Shown: in pieces, positions 22,833-34,544 of the stretch
How positions within the stretch are numbered: position 1 is the first letter of the stretch
How the letters are laid out: every line of letters starts with the position of its first letter
Assembly (NCBI RefSeq): GCF_000526155.1
Contig: NZ_JAFN01000001.1
Coordinates: forward strand, 3,536,264 to 3,600,263
Direction of reading: 5' to 3'
Source of the DNA: Deferrisoma camini S3R1
GTDB lineage: Bacteria > Desulfobacterota > Deferrisomatia > Deferrisomatales > Deferrisomataceae
Length of the DNA stretch: 64,000 nucleotides
Translations under genes and position numbers: made by a program
Notes under the pieces: generated by a model
What the model saw: the letters and a program-made list of their open reading frames with translations, nothing else
What the model was told of the DNA's origin: nothing
Database searches by the model: none

Positions 22833-23408
22833 CTACGGCTTGCCAGCCCCCTCGCCTTCGATCTTGGCGATCTCCCGGCGGGCCATCTCCGCGAGCCGGG
22901 GATCGGGCATGCCCTCCAGGACCTTCTTGAACATCTCCAGGGCCTTGGCGTTGTCGCCCTTGCGGTAGCGGTAGATGATGCCCATGTGGAGCACGGCTCC
23001 GAGCTGGTTCGGGTCCAGCTCCACGACCCGGCCGAACTTGGCCAGGGCCTCGTCGTAGCGTCCGGTCTGCTGGTAGATGGTGCCCAGGTCGCTCAGCACG
23101 TGGACGTCGTCCGGGGCGAGCGCCTCGGCCTTCTCGAACACGGCCAGGGCCTTGCGACCCTGCCGAAGCTCCAGGTAGGTGTCGCCCAGGGCCACCAGGG
23201 TCTCCAGGTCGTTGGGGTTGGCCTGGAGGGAGGCCTCCAGGCGGGCCGCCTGGTTCCGGAGGGCGGTGGTCTGGTCCTGCACGTGGGCGTCGCGGCCCTT
23301 GGGGGCCCCGCCCCCCAGGTAGTACACGGTCATCAGGGTCACGGCCACCACCACCAGCCCGAAGAACCCCAGGGTCACGGCCTCTCTGCGGGTGCGCACG
23401 GCCTCCAT
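22833..23408 (-). CDS. TPR protein of the cytochrome c maturation operon
   Basis: 191 residues: one membrane helix near the N-terminus (VTLGFFGLVVVAVTLMTVYYL), a short coiled region, then about three TPR units (LETLVALGDTYLELRQGRKA, VHVLSDLGTIYQQTGRYDEA). It resembles the periplasmic TPR part of CcmI/NrfG, which binds apocytochrome C-termini and hands them to CcmH/CcmF. Last gene of the ccm operon. Confidence 0.75.
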   Translation of the reverse strand: MEAVRTRREAVTLGFFGLVVVAVTLMTVYYLGGGAPKGRDAHVQDQTTALRNQAARLEASLQANPNDLETLVALGDTYLELRQGRKALAVFEKAEALAPDDVHVLSDLGTIYQQTGRYDEALAKFGRVVELDPNQLGAVLHMGIIYRYRKGDNAKALEMFKKVLEGMPDPRLAEMARREIAKIEGEGAGKP

Positions 23409-23410
23409 GG

Positions 23411-23557
23411 TTACTCCTCCCCGCGGCCGAGCCGCTCCCTGAGGGCCTCGATCTGCCGGGCCACCCGTGCCTGCCGCCGGGCGAGCCCCGCGACGTAGAG
23501 GGCGAGCCCGCCCCAGATGGCCATGTACGCCAACACCACGAACGTCTGCTTGGTCAT
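23411..23557 (-). CDS. ccmD: CcmD-like haem exporter small subunit
   Basis: 48 residues: one membrane helix (FVVLAYMAIWGGLALYVAGL) followed by a basic helix (ARRQARVARQIEALRERLGR). This is the size, topology and position of CcmD, which helps release holo-CcmE from CcmABC. Lies 2 bases before the TPR gene and 98 bases after ccmC, the gap holding short AGCCTCCT repeats. Confidence 0.75.
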   Translation of the reverse strand: MTKQTFVVLAYMAIWGGLALYVAGLARRQARVARQIEALRERLGRGEE

Positions 23558-23655
23558 TGTCCGTTCTCCGTATCAGGATTCAGAGTTCAGAGGACAGGGG
23601 CCAGAGGGGTCGGCCGTGCCGACGTTGGCTGCGAGCCTCCTAGCTTCCCAGCCTC

Positions 23656-24330
23656 CTAGCCTCCTAGCCTTTTTGTCAGATCCACCAGCTCGGCCTCCTG
23701 GAGGTGCAGGCCGTAGCGCAGCCGCACCAGGCCCGCCCAGAACACGAGCATGGCCGCCATGCACACCACCAGGGTCACGATCATGGACGGCTCCAGGCCC
23801 ACCGAGTCGGATCGGATCACGGTGGGGTGGATGCTGCGGAACAGCCGGGCCGACAGGAACACGATGGGCACGTCCACGAACCCGGCCACGGCCATGACCG
23901 CGGCGTAGGTGGCCCGGCGGGTCTCGTTCTCCACGGCCGAGCGCAGGATCAGGCAGGCGGTGTAGATGAACCACAGGATCAGCGAGGTGGTGAGCCGGGG
24001 GTCCCAGGTCCACCATGTGTTCCAGATGGGCCGGCCCCACAGGGAGCCGGTGATCAGGACCAGGGTGGTGAACACCACCCCCACCTCCACCCCGGCCGCG
24101 CCCCAGGCGTCCCACCGCCGTTTCCCCCGTACCAGGTACAGCACCCCGGCCACGCACGCCACGAAGAACGAGAGGAACGCGACCGCCGCCAGCGAAAGGT
24201 GGAAGTAGAAGATCTTCTGCACCACCCCCATGGTGCGCTCGGTGGGCGCGTAGAAGAACACCATGGCCACGGCCGCCGGCAGCAGCACGGCCGAGAGCAG
24301 GGGCAGGAGAGGAACACGTCGGGACGTCAC
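23656..24330 (-). CDS. ccmC: Haem exporter permease CcmC
   Basis: 224 residues, six membrane helices. The haem-binding tryptophan-rich loop is WGRPIWNTWWTWDPRLTT, with conserved His in FYFHLSLAAVAF and SIHPTV. CcmC attaches haem to CcmE in the periplasm. Four bases from the ccmB stop. Confidence 0.9.
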   Translation of the reverse strand: MTSRRVPLLPLLSAVLLPAAVAMVFFYAPTERTMGVVQKIFYFHLSLAAVAFLSFFVACVAGVLYLVRGKRRWDAWGAAGVEVGVVFTTLVLITGSLWGRPIWNTWWTWDPRLTTSLILWFIYTACLILRSAVENETRRATYAAVMAVAGFVDVPIVFLSARLFRSIHPTVIRSDSVGLEPSMIVTLVVCMAAMLVFWAGLVRLRYGLHLQEAELVDLTKRLGG

Positions 24331-24334
24331 GGTC

Positions 24335-25006
24335 TCACCCCTCTCGCACGACGAACGGGAACAGGAGGTAGCCCGCGGCGGCGTAGATCAGGCCGAACGC
24401 GGCCAAGGGCTCCAACAGGGGCAGCAGCTCCGTCAGGGGCCGGCCGGCCAGGGCGCCGCCCGAGGCCTTCACGGCCAGGGCCACCAGGGGAAGGATCAAG
24501 GGAAACAGGAGGATCGGCAGGAGCACCTCGTTTCGCCGGGTGCCGGCCGACACGGCCGACAGCAGGGTGCCCGCGGCCGAGAACCCCGCGTCCACCAGCA
24601 GGAGCGACGGCACCAGGGCCAGGGGTCCGCCGGCCAGGCCGGTCCCGAACAGCACGAAGAACACCGGCACTAGCACGGCCTGGGAGAGGAGCATCAGGGT
24701 CAGGTTCATCAAGGCCTTGGCCGCGAACACCGCGCCCGGCGACGCCGGGCTCACCAGCAGGGCCGAGATGCACCCGTTCTCCCGCTCGCGGGCGAACACC
24801 CGACCGAGGCCCAGCACGGCCGAGAAGATCACCGCCACCCATAGCACCCCGGCCGCCGTCTCGGGGGTGAGCCGCCGGCCCGGCCCCTGGGCCACGTTCA
24901 GGATCACCAGCACCAGGGCCCCGAAGAAGGTCATGGACGCCACGGACTCCTTCTTCCGGAGCTCGATCCGCAGGTCCTTGCGGTACAGGAACCACACCCG
25001 GCTCAC
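24335..25006 (-). CDS. ccmB: Haem exporter permease CcmB
   Basis: 223 residues, GTG start overlapping ccmA by 4 bases. Six hydrophobic helices; N-terminal VWFLYRKDLRIELRKKESV and ARERENGCISALLVSP are the conserved CcmB cytoplasmic segments. Membrane partner of CcmA in the ABC complex that frees haem-CcmE. Confidence 0.9.
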   Translation of the reverse strand: MSRVWFLYRKDLRIELRKKESVASMTFFGALVLVILNVAQGPGRRLTPETAAGVLWVAVIFSAVLGLGRVFARERENGCISALLVSPASPGAVFAAKALMNLTLMLLSQAVLVPVFFVLFGTGLAGGPLALVPSLLLVDAGFSAAGTLLSAVSAGTRRNEVLLPILLFPLILPLVALAVKASGGALAGRPLTELLPLLEPLAAFGLIYAAAGYLLFPFVVREG

Positions 25007-25728
25007 GGCGCCTCCATGCAGCGGAAGTAGGTGTCCTCGAACCCGTCGGCGTCCACCTCGTCGCGGCCGGCCAGGAACACCAGCCGGCCCCGGGCCAGGA
25101 TGCCCAAGCGGGTGGCCGACTCGATGCCCCGCCGGAGGTTGTGGGTGACCATGACGATGGTGCGCCGCCGGTCGTGGAGCGCCCGGAGCCGCTCCCGGAG
25201 CACCGAGGCGGCGTGCTCGTCCAGGCCCGTGTAGGGCTCGTCGAGGAGCAGCAGGTCCGGGTCGTTCACCAGGGCCCGGGCGATGGTGAGCCGCTGCTGC
25301 ATGCCCCGGGAGAACGCCCCCACGGGCGAGTCCCTGCGGTCGTACAGGTCCACCTGCCGGAGCAGTTCCTCGGCCCGGCCGGCCGGGTCGGCCACCCCGT
25401 ACAGGCCGGCGTAGAACTCCAGGTTCTCCCGGGCCGTGAGGTCGTCGTACAGGAACGACTGGTGCGACACCAGCCCCAGCCGGGCCCGGAACGCCTCGGG
25501 GTCGTCCTCCAGGTCGAAGCCCCGGATCCGCACCGTGCCGGAGGTGGGTCGGAGCAGGGTGGCCAGGATCTTGAGCAGGGTGGACTTGCCCGCGCCGTTG
25601 GGCCCGAACAGGCACAGGAACTCCCCCTCGTCCAGGGTGAAGCTCACGCCTCGCAGGGCCTCGACGCCCCCGAAGGCCTTGCGCAGGCCCTCCACCGTCA
25701 GGAACGGCTCACCCGCGCTTGCGGCCAC
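25003..25728 (-). CDS. ccmA: Haem exporter ATP-binding protein CcmA
   Basis: 241 residues. Walker A FGPNGAGKST, Q-loop LVSHQSFLYDDLTARENL, signature FSRGMQQRL, Walker B LLLLDEPYTGLD, H-loop VTHN. Supplies ATP energy for release of haem-CcmE. The GTG at 25728 overlaps the preceding gene by 20 bases. Confidence 0.92.
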   Translation of the reverse strand: MAASAGEPFLTVEGLRKAFGGVEALRGVSFTLDEGEFLCLFGPNGAGKSTLLKILATLLRPTSGTVRIRGFDLEDDPEAFRARLGLVSHQSFLYDDLTARENLEFYAGLYGVADPAGRAEELLRQVDLYDRRDSPVGAFSRGMQQRLTIARALVNDPDLLLLDEPYTGLDEHAASVLRERLRALHDRRRTIVMVTHNLRRGIESATRLGILARGRLVFLAGRDEVDADGFEDTYFRCMEAP

Positions 25729-26017
25729 CCCGCTCCTCCTGCTCCAGCCGTTCCAGGGCGTCCATGGCCTCGGCCGCCTTGAGGGCGTAGAACTCCCGCA
25801 GCTCCTGGAAGTCCTCCTCGCTGATCTTGCCGGTGGCCCGCTCGAACTCCACGTCCTTGATCGCCTTGAGATAGCCCTTCTTCTCCTGCTCCAGGGCCTC
25901 GAGGCGCTGCCGGCGGGCGTCGTCCGAGGCCACCAAGACCTCACGGGGCCCGAACAGGGGCGCCGCGGTGAGCACCAGGAGCCCGATCACCAGAACACAG
26001 AACACCGCCACGGCCAT
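25709..26017 (-). CDS. Small membrane-anchored coiled-coil protein (CcmI N-terminal type)
   Basis: 102 residues: an N-terminal membrane helix (AVAVFCVLVIGLLVLTAAPLF), then a charged helical region (LEALEQEKKGYLKAIKDVEFER..GKISEEDFQELREFYALKA). This resembles the N-terminal module of CcmI and a family common in ccm clusters of deltaproteobacteria. With the separate TPR protein at the operon end it may form a split CcmI. Confidence 0.65.
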   Translation of the reverse strand: MAVAVFCVLVIGLLVLTAAPLFGPREVLVASDDARRQRLEALEQEKKGYLKAIKDVEFERATGKISEEDFQELREFYALKAAEAMDALERLEQEERGGRKRG

Positions 26018-26020
26018 GGG

Positions 26021-26499
26021 TCACGCCTCCTCGTCCAGGTGGGACAGCTCTTCCTCGATGCGACGCCGGGTCTTCTCGTCGAGCCGGGGGGGCGCCGAAC
26101 CCGGGCCCCGGGGCCCGGACCGGCGCCGGCCGGCCGAGCTCCACCGCCGCACCACCACGGCGGCGACGGCCGCCCCGAGCAGAAGGCCCACGAACGGTCC
26201 CACGTAGGCCACCAGGTTGAAGCCCCGTTTGGGCGGGTAGGTCAGGATGTCCTCCCCGAACTCCCGGGCGAAGTAGTCCAGGATCTCCTGCTTGGTCTTG
26301 CCCTCGGCGATCATGCGGCGGATGGCGGCCCGCATCTGGTCGCCCCCCTGACATCGGTCGGCGGTCAGGGGTTCCCCCGGGCACGCGTAGCACAGGAGCC
26401 CCTCGGCCACCTCGGTCTCGGTCAGCGCCAGGGCCGGCCGGGCCGGCACGATCGCGGCGGCCAGGAGCCACAGAGCGGCGAGCCACACGACGTTGCGGG

Positions 26500-26503
<4 letters not shown>
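26021..26503 (-). CDS. ccmH: CcmH/NrfF-family thiol protein, variant motif
   Basis: 160 residues. Signal peptide (1-27), then LLCYAC (Cys38, Cys41) in place of the usual LRCxxCQNQ, with a further Cys51, followed by MRAAIRRMIAEGKTKQEILDYFAREFGEDIL typical of the three-helix CcmH fold, a membrane helix, and a charged tail. CcmH keeps apocytochrome haem-binding cysteines reduced. The QNQ segment after the CxxC is replaced by PGEPLTADRC, which is unusual. Confidence 0.85.
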
Positions 26504-28452
<1,949 letters not shown>

Positions 28453-28507
28453 GGGCGATCTCCTCCTTGTCAGGCGTCAGATGACTGTGGACAGAGGACA
28501 GGGGGCA

Positions 28508-28924
28508 TCATTCCCCTTCCGACTGGTACTTGGAGGGGCACTTCACCAGCAGGTTCTGGGCCCGGAACAGGTTCTGGGCCCGGGCGTAGGTACCCTCGAG
28601 CAGCACCTCGATGTCGGGCTTGAAGGCGTCGGGCTTGGGGCCCTCGTACCGGGCGTTGATCACCTCGTCCGGGGACTCGGCGTCGCGCACGGCGAACTCC
28701 AGCACCAGGCGCTTCTGGTCGTAGCGCACCGTGCCGCCCACCACCTCGCCCCCCACCCGGACGGAGTCTTGGTCGGTGAGCTTCCGACCCGTCGGGGAGT
28801 TCTTGAGCTCGGACACGGTCAGGTAGTAGGCGCTGGTGGTGGAGATGCCCCGGTAGATCAGGAACCCCACGCCGAGCGCCACCACGAGGATTCCCACCAG
28901 GACTTTGCGGGTGGACCTCTTCAT
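28508..28924 (-). CDS. ccmE: Haem chaperone CcmE, CxxxY type
   Basis: 138 residues: N-terminal anchor (VLVGILVVALGVGFLIY), beta-barrel domain (VRVGGEVVGGTVRYD, ARYEGPKPDAFKPDIEVLLEG), then the haem-attachment segment. The classical HxxxY is replaced by Cys129-P-S-K-Tyr133. CxxxY CcmE proteins are known from Desulfovibrio and archaea. First gene of the operon, 55 bases before ccmF. Confidence 0.92.
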   Translation of the reverse strand: MKRSTRKVLVGILVVALGVGFLIYRGISTTSAYYLTVSELKNSPTGRKLTDQDSVRVGGEVVGGTVRYDQKRLVLEFAVRDAESPDEVINARYEGPKPDAFKPDIEVLLEGTYARAQNLFRAQNLLVKCPSKYQSEGE

Positions 28925-28969
28925 CCGCGGACCCTCCGGGCTGATCAGGCTGGAAGGCTAGAAAGCTAT

Positions 28970-29225
28970 GAACCCGGCGACAAAACAGGCACATCACCTC
29001 GGAGCGCGGGGCAAGGGACCTGCCTCCGGCCGGGCGCGAAGCCGGGCATGAGATTCGCCGCGCAGGCACAGGACCGAAGAGCTGGTTTCATGACAACTCG
29101 GTGGAATCCGGCCCATTTCGCGGTTCGAGCGTCAGAGGCGCTGCGCGGCGAGCCAAGGGGCCGCGCCCGGCTCTCCGACAGGTCCCTTGCCCCTCCGAGC
29201 AGGGATCGATAGCGCCTGTTTATCC
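28970..29225. repeat. Fold-back intergenic repeat
   Basis: Arms GGGGCAAGGGACCTG (29008-29022) and CAGGTCCCTTGCCCC (29179-29193); the inner segment GCCGGGCATGAGATTCGCCG to GCGCGGCGAGCC is the same as in the copies at 18508 and 54636. Flanked by CCGGCGACAAAACAGGC on the left and its near-complement (GCGCCTGTTTATCCGCCGGG) on the right. Confidence 0.75.
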
Positions 29226-29232
29226 GCCGGGT

Positions 29233-29480
29233 GAATAGAAAGCTGGGAGGCTAGGAAGCTGGGAGGCTCGCCAGCCAGCCTCGGCTCGGCGGTCCCCTCC
29301 GGCGGAGGGGCGGCCGACCGAAGGGAAGGGGCTTAGCAGGAGTCGTGCCAGGGAGGGCGGGACGGCGGGAAAGCTAGAAGGCTGGAAGGCTGGGAGGCGG
29401 AAGGCTAGGACGTTGGGCGCTGGGAGGTGAGGGCTGACGGCGCAAGCTGGGAATTTGGCTTTTGGCTTTCCAGCCTCCTA
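29233..29480. repeat. AGGCTAGAAGGCTGGGAGG short-word repeats
   Basis: Tandem degenerate 8-10-base words (AGGCTAGGAAGCTGGGAGGC) at 29233-29281 and 29370-29410, and in the reverse sense at 29467-29490. The same words appear in other gaps: 23640-23680, 38700-38735, 40804-40853, 43707-43740 and 58720-58745. Confidence 0.6.
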
Positions 29481-29490
29481 GCTTCCCCGC

Positions 29491-29770
29491 CTCTCTGCCC
29501 CAAAAAGGGGCAGATGGGACAAAATGTCGCAGGCTGGGTCGTGTTCCGCAGCAAGGCATACGCCCATCTCGGGTGAACCTGGGGCCTTCGACGGAGCGCG
29601 ACGCCCGAGCAGCCAGGGCCGCCCGGTGCAGGGGAGCGACCGCGGCGCGTGCCCTCACGCGCCGCAGCGGACCGAACCGTGGCGGCCCCTGCGAGGGCGT
29701 GCAGCGGAGGAGGAGGCCCCGGGGTCACCCCCTGACGCGATATGCGAACACCACACTACACCCCCTCTCT
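29491..29770. other. Intergenic stretch with one hairpin, otherwise empty
   Basis: CTGCCCC-AAAAA-GGGGCAG at 29495-29513 is a compact hairpin. TGGGACAAAATGTCGCA at 29515-29531 is an imperfect palindrome (GACA-N3-TGTC) that could bind a dimeric regulator. The remainder to 29770 shows no recognisable gene or repeat. Confidence 0.4.
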
Positions 29771-31116
<1,346 letters not shown>

Positions 31117-31120
<4 letters not shown>

Positions 31121-32640
31121 GCCGGTGCTCCTTCGTCCGGGCCGGTGCGGGCCAGCGTGATCACGAACCGGGCCCCGCCTCCGGCGGCGTCTTCGATCCG
31201 GATGCTGCCGCCGTGCTCGTCCACCACGTTGGCCACGATGAACAGCCCCAGGCCGGTGCCCTCGCCCACGTCCTTGGTGGTGAAGAACGGATCGAACACC
31301 TTCTCCCGGATCTCGGGGGGGATGCCCGGACCTTCGTCCTCGTACACGACCCGGAGACGTTCGGCCGGGGCGTCCGGGTCCTCCCCGATCTCCACCCGGA
31401 TCGTTCCGCCCCCGGGCATGGCCTGGAGGGAGTTGAGCATCAGGTTCACGAACATCTGGCGGAGGGCGGTCTCGTCCCCCCTGAGCCGGTCCGAAGCGGC
31501 CGCGACGTCCAGCCGCACCTCGGAGCGGTTGCGTTTCGCGCGCAGCCGCGACAGGGAGAACGCCTCCTCCGCCACGTCCCCTAGCCGAACCTGCCCCAGC
31601 GCCCGGCCGGACTTGCGGGAGAACGCCAGCAGCCGGTCGATGGTCTCGGTGATCCTCCGCACCTGGCGGACCACGGCCTCCAGGGGCCTGCGGTTGGGGT
31701 CGTCCGGGCCGAGCCGGGCCAGCACCTGCTCGGCCCGGCCCTGGATCACGTTGAGGGGGGTGCCGATCTCGTGGGCCAGCCCCGAGGTGAGCTGCCCGAC
31801 CGAGGCGAGCCGCTCGGCGTGGCGCAGCCCCCGCTCCAGCCGCAGCTTCTCGCGGTAGAACGCCTCCCTCTGTCGGCTCTGCTCCTCCAGCCGCGCGGCC
31901 ATGCGGTTGAACTCGTCCACCAGCTCGTCCAGGTCGGCCACGCCGGTCTTGTCGATGCGCAGGGTCAGGTCCCCTTCGCCCAGGCGCCGCGAGGCCTCCT
32001 TGAGCCGCCGGATCGGCAGGGAGATGTTGAGCCGGCTGATGAGGAAGATCACCACCCCCAGCAGGGCGGCCACGGCCGAGGTGAACAGGAGGAACCGCCT
32101 CGTCACCCCCGACAGGATCACGCCGATGTGCCGAAGGGGAAGGATCACCTCCACGGCGCCGAGGAACGCACCGTCCGGATCCCGCACCGGCTGCACCACG
32201 CTCAGGTACCGTTCGGTTCCCACCTCCAGCACCTGCTCCCGGCCCTCGGTTCCGACGCGGTCGGGATCGAGGGGTTGGTGGGGCAGGGGCGGGTCGCCGC
32301 ACTCGGGGCAGGCCAGGCTCAGCAGGTTCCCGTCCCGGTCGTAGAACCGCAAGGCGGGCACGGCAGGCCCCTCGAACGGGCTGATCTCGGCCAGGATCTG
32401 CTCCAGGTCCACGGTGGGGTCGGCGGGGTGGTAGTAACGCAGCACCGAGGCCAGGGCCCGGGCCAGGATCCACGCCTTGGACCGGGTGGCCTCGATCAGG
32501 TGGTGCTTCTCGTCCTGCACCGACACGTGACCGAGGGCGGCGGCGGCGAGCACGATGAGCGTGAAGATGTAGAGGAACAACCGGGTGGCGATTCGCACCG
32601 GCCGGGCTCCTGTTCGGTGTGCACTCGGTTTCGGTGGCAT
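31117..32640 (-). CDS. Membrane sensor histidine kinase
   Basis: 507 residues. Helix 1 (LFLYIFTLIVLAAAALGHV), a periplasmic sensor loop with CPECG (about 112-116), helix 2 (LFTSAVAALLGVVIFLI), HAMP, then HisKA with GLAHEIGTPLN and HATPase with NLMLNSLQA, DEGPGIP and GTGLGLFI. Partner of the NtrC-type regulator. The CPECG pair could bind a metal or respond to redox; the trigger is unknown. GGCATGTCAT occurs twice just upstream of the start. Confidence 0.92.
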
Positions 32641-32748
32641 GTCATGCTACCGGGGCCCGGGGGGCATGTCATCCCCGGCCGCTGACCCCGCCGCCCGCGG
32701 GGGGCGTGTCGAGGTTCCGGCGCCACCCGGTGGTCGGGGGGCGGGTAC

Positions 32749-32777
32749 TTGACAGCCGCGAGAGGGTTCCCTACGGT
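32749..32777 (+). promoter_or_regulatory. Sigma70-type promoter
   Basis: TTGACA (32749-32754), 17 bases, TACGGT (32772-32777). Start of transcription expected near 32784, 26 bases before the GTG of the next gene; GGAGGGCCGAG precedes that codon. Confidence 0.6.
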
Positions 32778-32809
32778 AGCCGGGTCCGTTCACCCTGCGG
32801 AGGGCCGAG

Positions 32810-33151
32810 GTGGCGAGAACCGTTGCGACACGGTGGGTCTGGATCGCATGGCTGGTGGCGGGGATCCTTCTGCTGCACGGGCCTGCGGTTCTGGGGGACC
32901 CGGTTGGGTCGGCCGATGGGGCCCCGTCCGCCACGGTTTTCGCGGCCCCGTCCGGTGTGGGGGGGGAACCGCTGTCCCCGGACGGCCCTGCCGCCTGCCC
33001 GGTTTGCCACTACTGCGCCTCCTTGCCCCTGCCCGATCCGGGCGCGGCCGTGACCCTGGACCTGAGGCTCCTGCCCCGTTGCGCCGATTCATCCCCGCCG
33101 GACAGCGGCGTCGGGGACGTCCCCTCTCCGATCCCCATCGTCGTCGTTTGA
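32810..33151 (+). CDS. Small exported Cys-motif protein
   Basis: 113 residues with a signal peptide (VWIAWLVAGILLLHGPAVLG), a Pro/Gly/Ser-rich region and ACPVCHYCASLPLPDPG, then a short variable tail. The CPVCHYC cluster suggests metal (copper or zinc) binding, similar in style to DUF2946-type proteins, but I cannot assign a family. Has its own promoter and precedes a thioredoxin-like gene by 180 bases. Confidence 0.55.
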   Translation: MARTVATRWVWIAWLVAGILLLHGPAVLGDPVGSADGAPSATVFAAPSGVGGEPLSPDGPAACPVCHYCASLPLPDPGAAVTLDLRLLPRCADSSPPDSGVGDVPSPIPIVVV

Positions 33152-33331
33152 ACCCCATGCCTTGCACGGGGCGTGCCTCCCCCGCCGGGGCGGTGGGCAC
33201 GCGGGGTGCATGGTCTCTTCCGGACGTCGGCAGAAATGCTCGGGACCGGGGTCCGTCCGCCTTTGCGCCGCTGAGGGAGCCCCTCTCCGTGGACGTTCAG
33301 CAACGGGTCGGCCCAAGCGGTCTACAGGATC

Positions 33332-33949
33332 GTGGGAATGCGGGAACACAAGTGCAGAAATCGGTTGCGGGAAACTAGGGTCGGAGTCGGGCGTTTCAGG
33401 GGGCCCTTGCCCCGCAGGCCGGGGTGGCGGATCCTGGGCGTTCTGGTGTGCCTGCTGCTGCTCGCCGGGCCCTCGTGGGCGTTGTTCGGGGTGTCCAAGC
33501 GGCCGCAACCCGGCAGCGAGGCTCCCCGGTTCGCGGCACCGCTGCTGCGGGGGGGCACCTTCGACCTGGGGACCTACCTGGGCAAGAACCCGATCCTGCT
33601 CGACTTCTGGTCGATCTACTGCGTGGCGTGCCTCAAGGAGATGCCGAGCCTGCTGGACATCTACGAGCGGTACAAGGACCAGGGGCTCGTGGCCGTCAGC
33701 GTGAACCTGGACAGCTTCGGGGCCAAGCGGGTCCTGCGGTTCGTGCGGGGGCTCAAGTACGAGATCACGTTTCCGATCGTGATCGACAAGCGGCGGGAGG
33801 CGGGCGGGCGCTACGGGGTGAGCGTGCTGCCCACCACCGTGGTGATCGACCGGGAGGGCAAGGTTCTGTACTACCACGTGGGGTACTCCCCCGGCGACGA
33901 GAAGGAGATCGAGGCCCAGGTGCGCAAGGCCCTGGGGCTGGCCGAGTGA
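33332..33949 (+). CDS. TlpA/ResA-like thioredoxin-fold protein
   Basis: 205 residues in the longest form. An N-terminal anchor (ILGVLVCLLLLAGPSWALF) precedes a thioredoxin fold with active site WSIYCVACLKEMP and the cis-Pro segment VSVLPTTVVID. It probably works in the periplasm on disulfides of apocytochromes, the CcmG/ResA role absent from the ccm operon. The start is uncertain: GTG 33332 or ATG 33338. Confidence 0.82.
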   Translation: MGMREHKCRNRLRETRVGVGRFRGPLPRRPGWRILGVLVCLLLLAGPSWALFGVSKRPQPGSEAPRFAAPLLRGGTFDLGTYLGKNPILLDFWSIYCVACLKEMPSLLDIYERYKDQGLVAVSVNLDSFGAKRVLRFVRGLKYEITFPIVIDKRREAGGRYGVSVLPTTVVIDREGKVLYYHVGYSPGDEKEIEAQVRKALGLAE

Positions 33950-33972
33950 CCGGGGGCGCAGGAGGAAGGGCA

Positions 33973-34194
33973 ATGGAGAACTGGCTCGAGTTCTGGGAGT
34001 TGGCGGCTACTTGGACCTTCGTGCCCCTGCTCGCGGCCATCGTGCTGCTGGTCACGGTCGGCACCGGCTGGTGGAAACCCCGTTGGCCCCGGTTGATGTG
34101 GGTGCTGGGGCTCGCCCTGGTGGCGACCAGCCTCTACCTCGGCGTGGCCCGGGGGGAGTGGGGGGAGACCCTGTTCAACGGTCAGCTCCTCTGA
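33973..34194 (+). CDS. Small two-helix membrane protein
   Basis: 73 residues after GGAGGAAGGG: helices FVPLLAAIVLLVTVGTGWW and LMWVLGLALVATSLYLGV. Lies 23 bases after the thioredoxin-like gene, so probably the same transcript. No family recognised. Confidence 0.65.
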   Translation: MENWLEFWELAATWTFVPLLAAIVLLVTVGTGWWKPRWPRLMWVLGLALVATSLYLGVARGEWGETLFNGQLL

Positions 34195-34264
34195 CTGAGC
34201 TGCATAGGGGTCGGGTGACCCCCGGACAGGGCAGCAAAGCTCGGTTTCCGCGATTGCCTCTTCA

Positions 34265-34400
34265 AAGGCATTGCCAGGGTGCGGGGTGGGGGCCTGGTTC
34301 CGGCCGGGCGCGGGGGCGGGCTTGAGATTCGCCAGTCGGCACAGGACAGGAGAGCTGGCTTTATCCGAAGCCTCGGTGGGTGTGGGGCCTTAATGTCGTG
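34265..34400. repeat. Truncated fold-back repeat
   Basis: Left half only: GGGGCCTGGTTCCGGCCGGGCGCGGGGGCGGGC then TTGAGATTCGCC and CAGGAGAGCTGGCTTTAT, as in the full copy at 29008. No right arm follows. The rest of the gap to 34544 holds an isolated TTGACA (34472) but no clear -10. Confidence 0.6.
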
Positions 34401-34544
34401 CTCCGTAAATTCGCTGATCCCCCCCGCGGCATATGCTTTCTTGCGGTACCCGACACCCATGGAGTGGCGGGTTGACAACTTGCGAATCGACGTCCGAGGC
34501 CGGGGCGGGGCCTGCTGCCGGTGTCGGACGAAGAAGGAGTCGAG

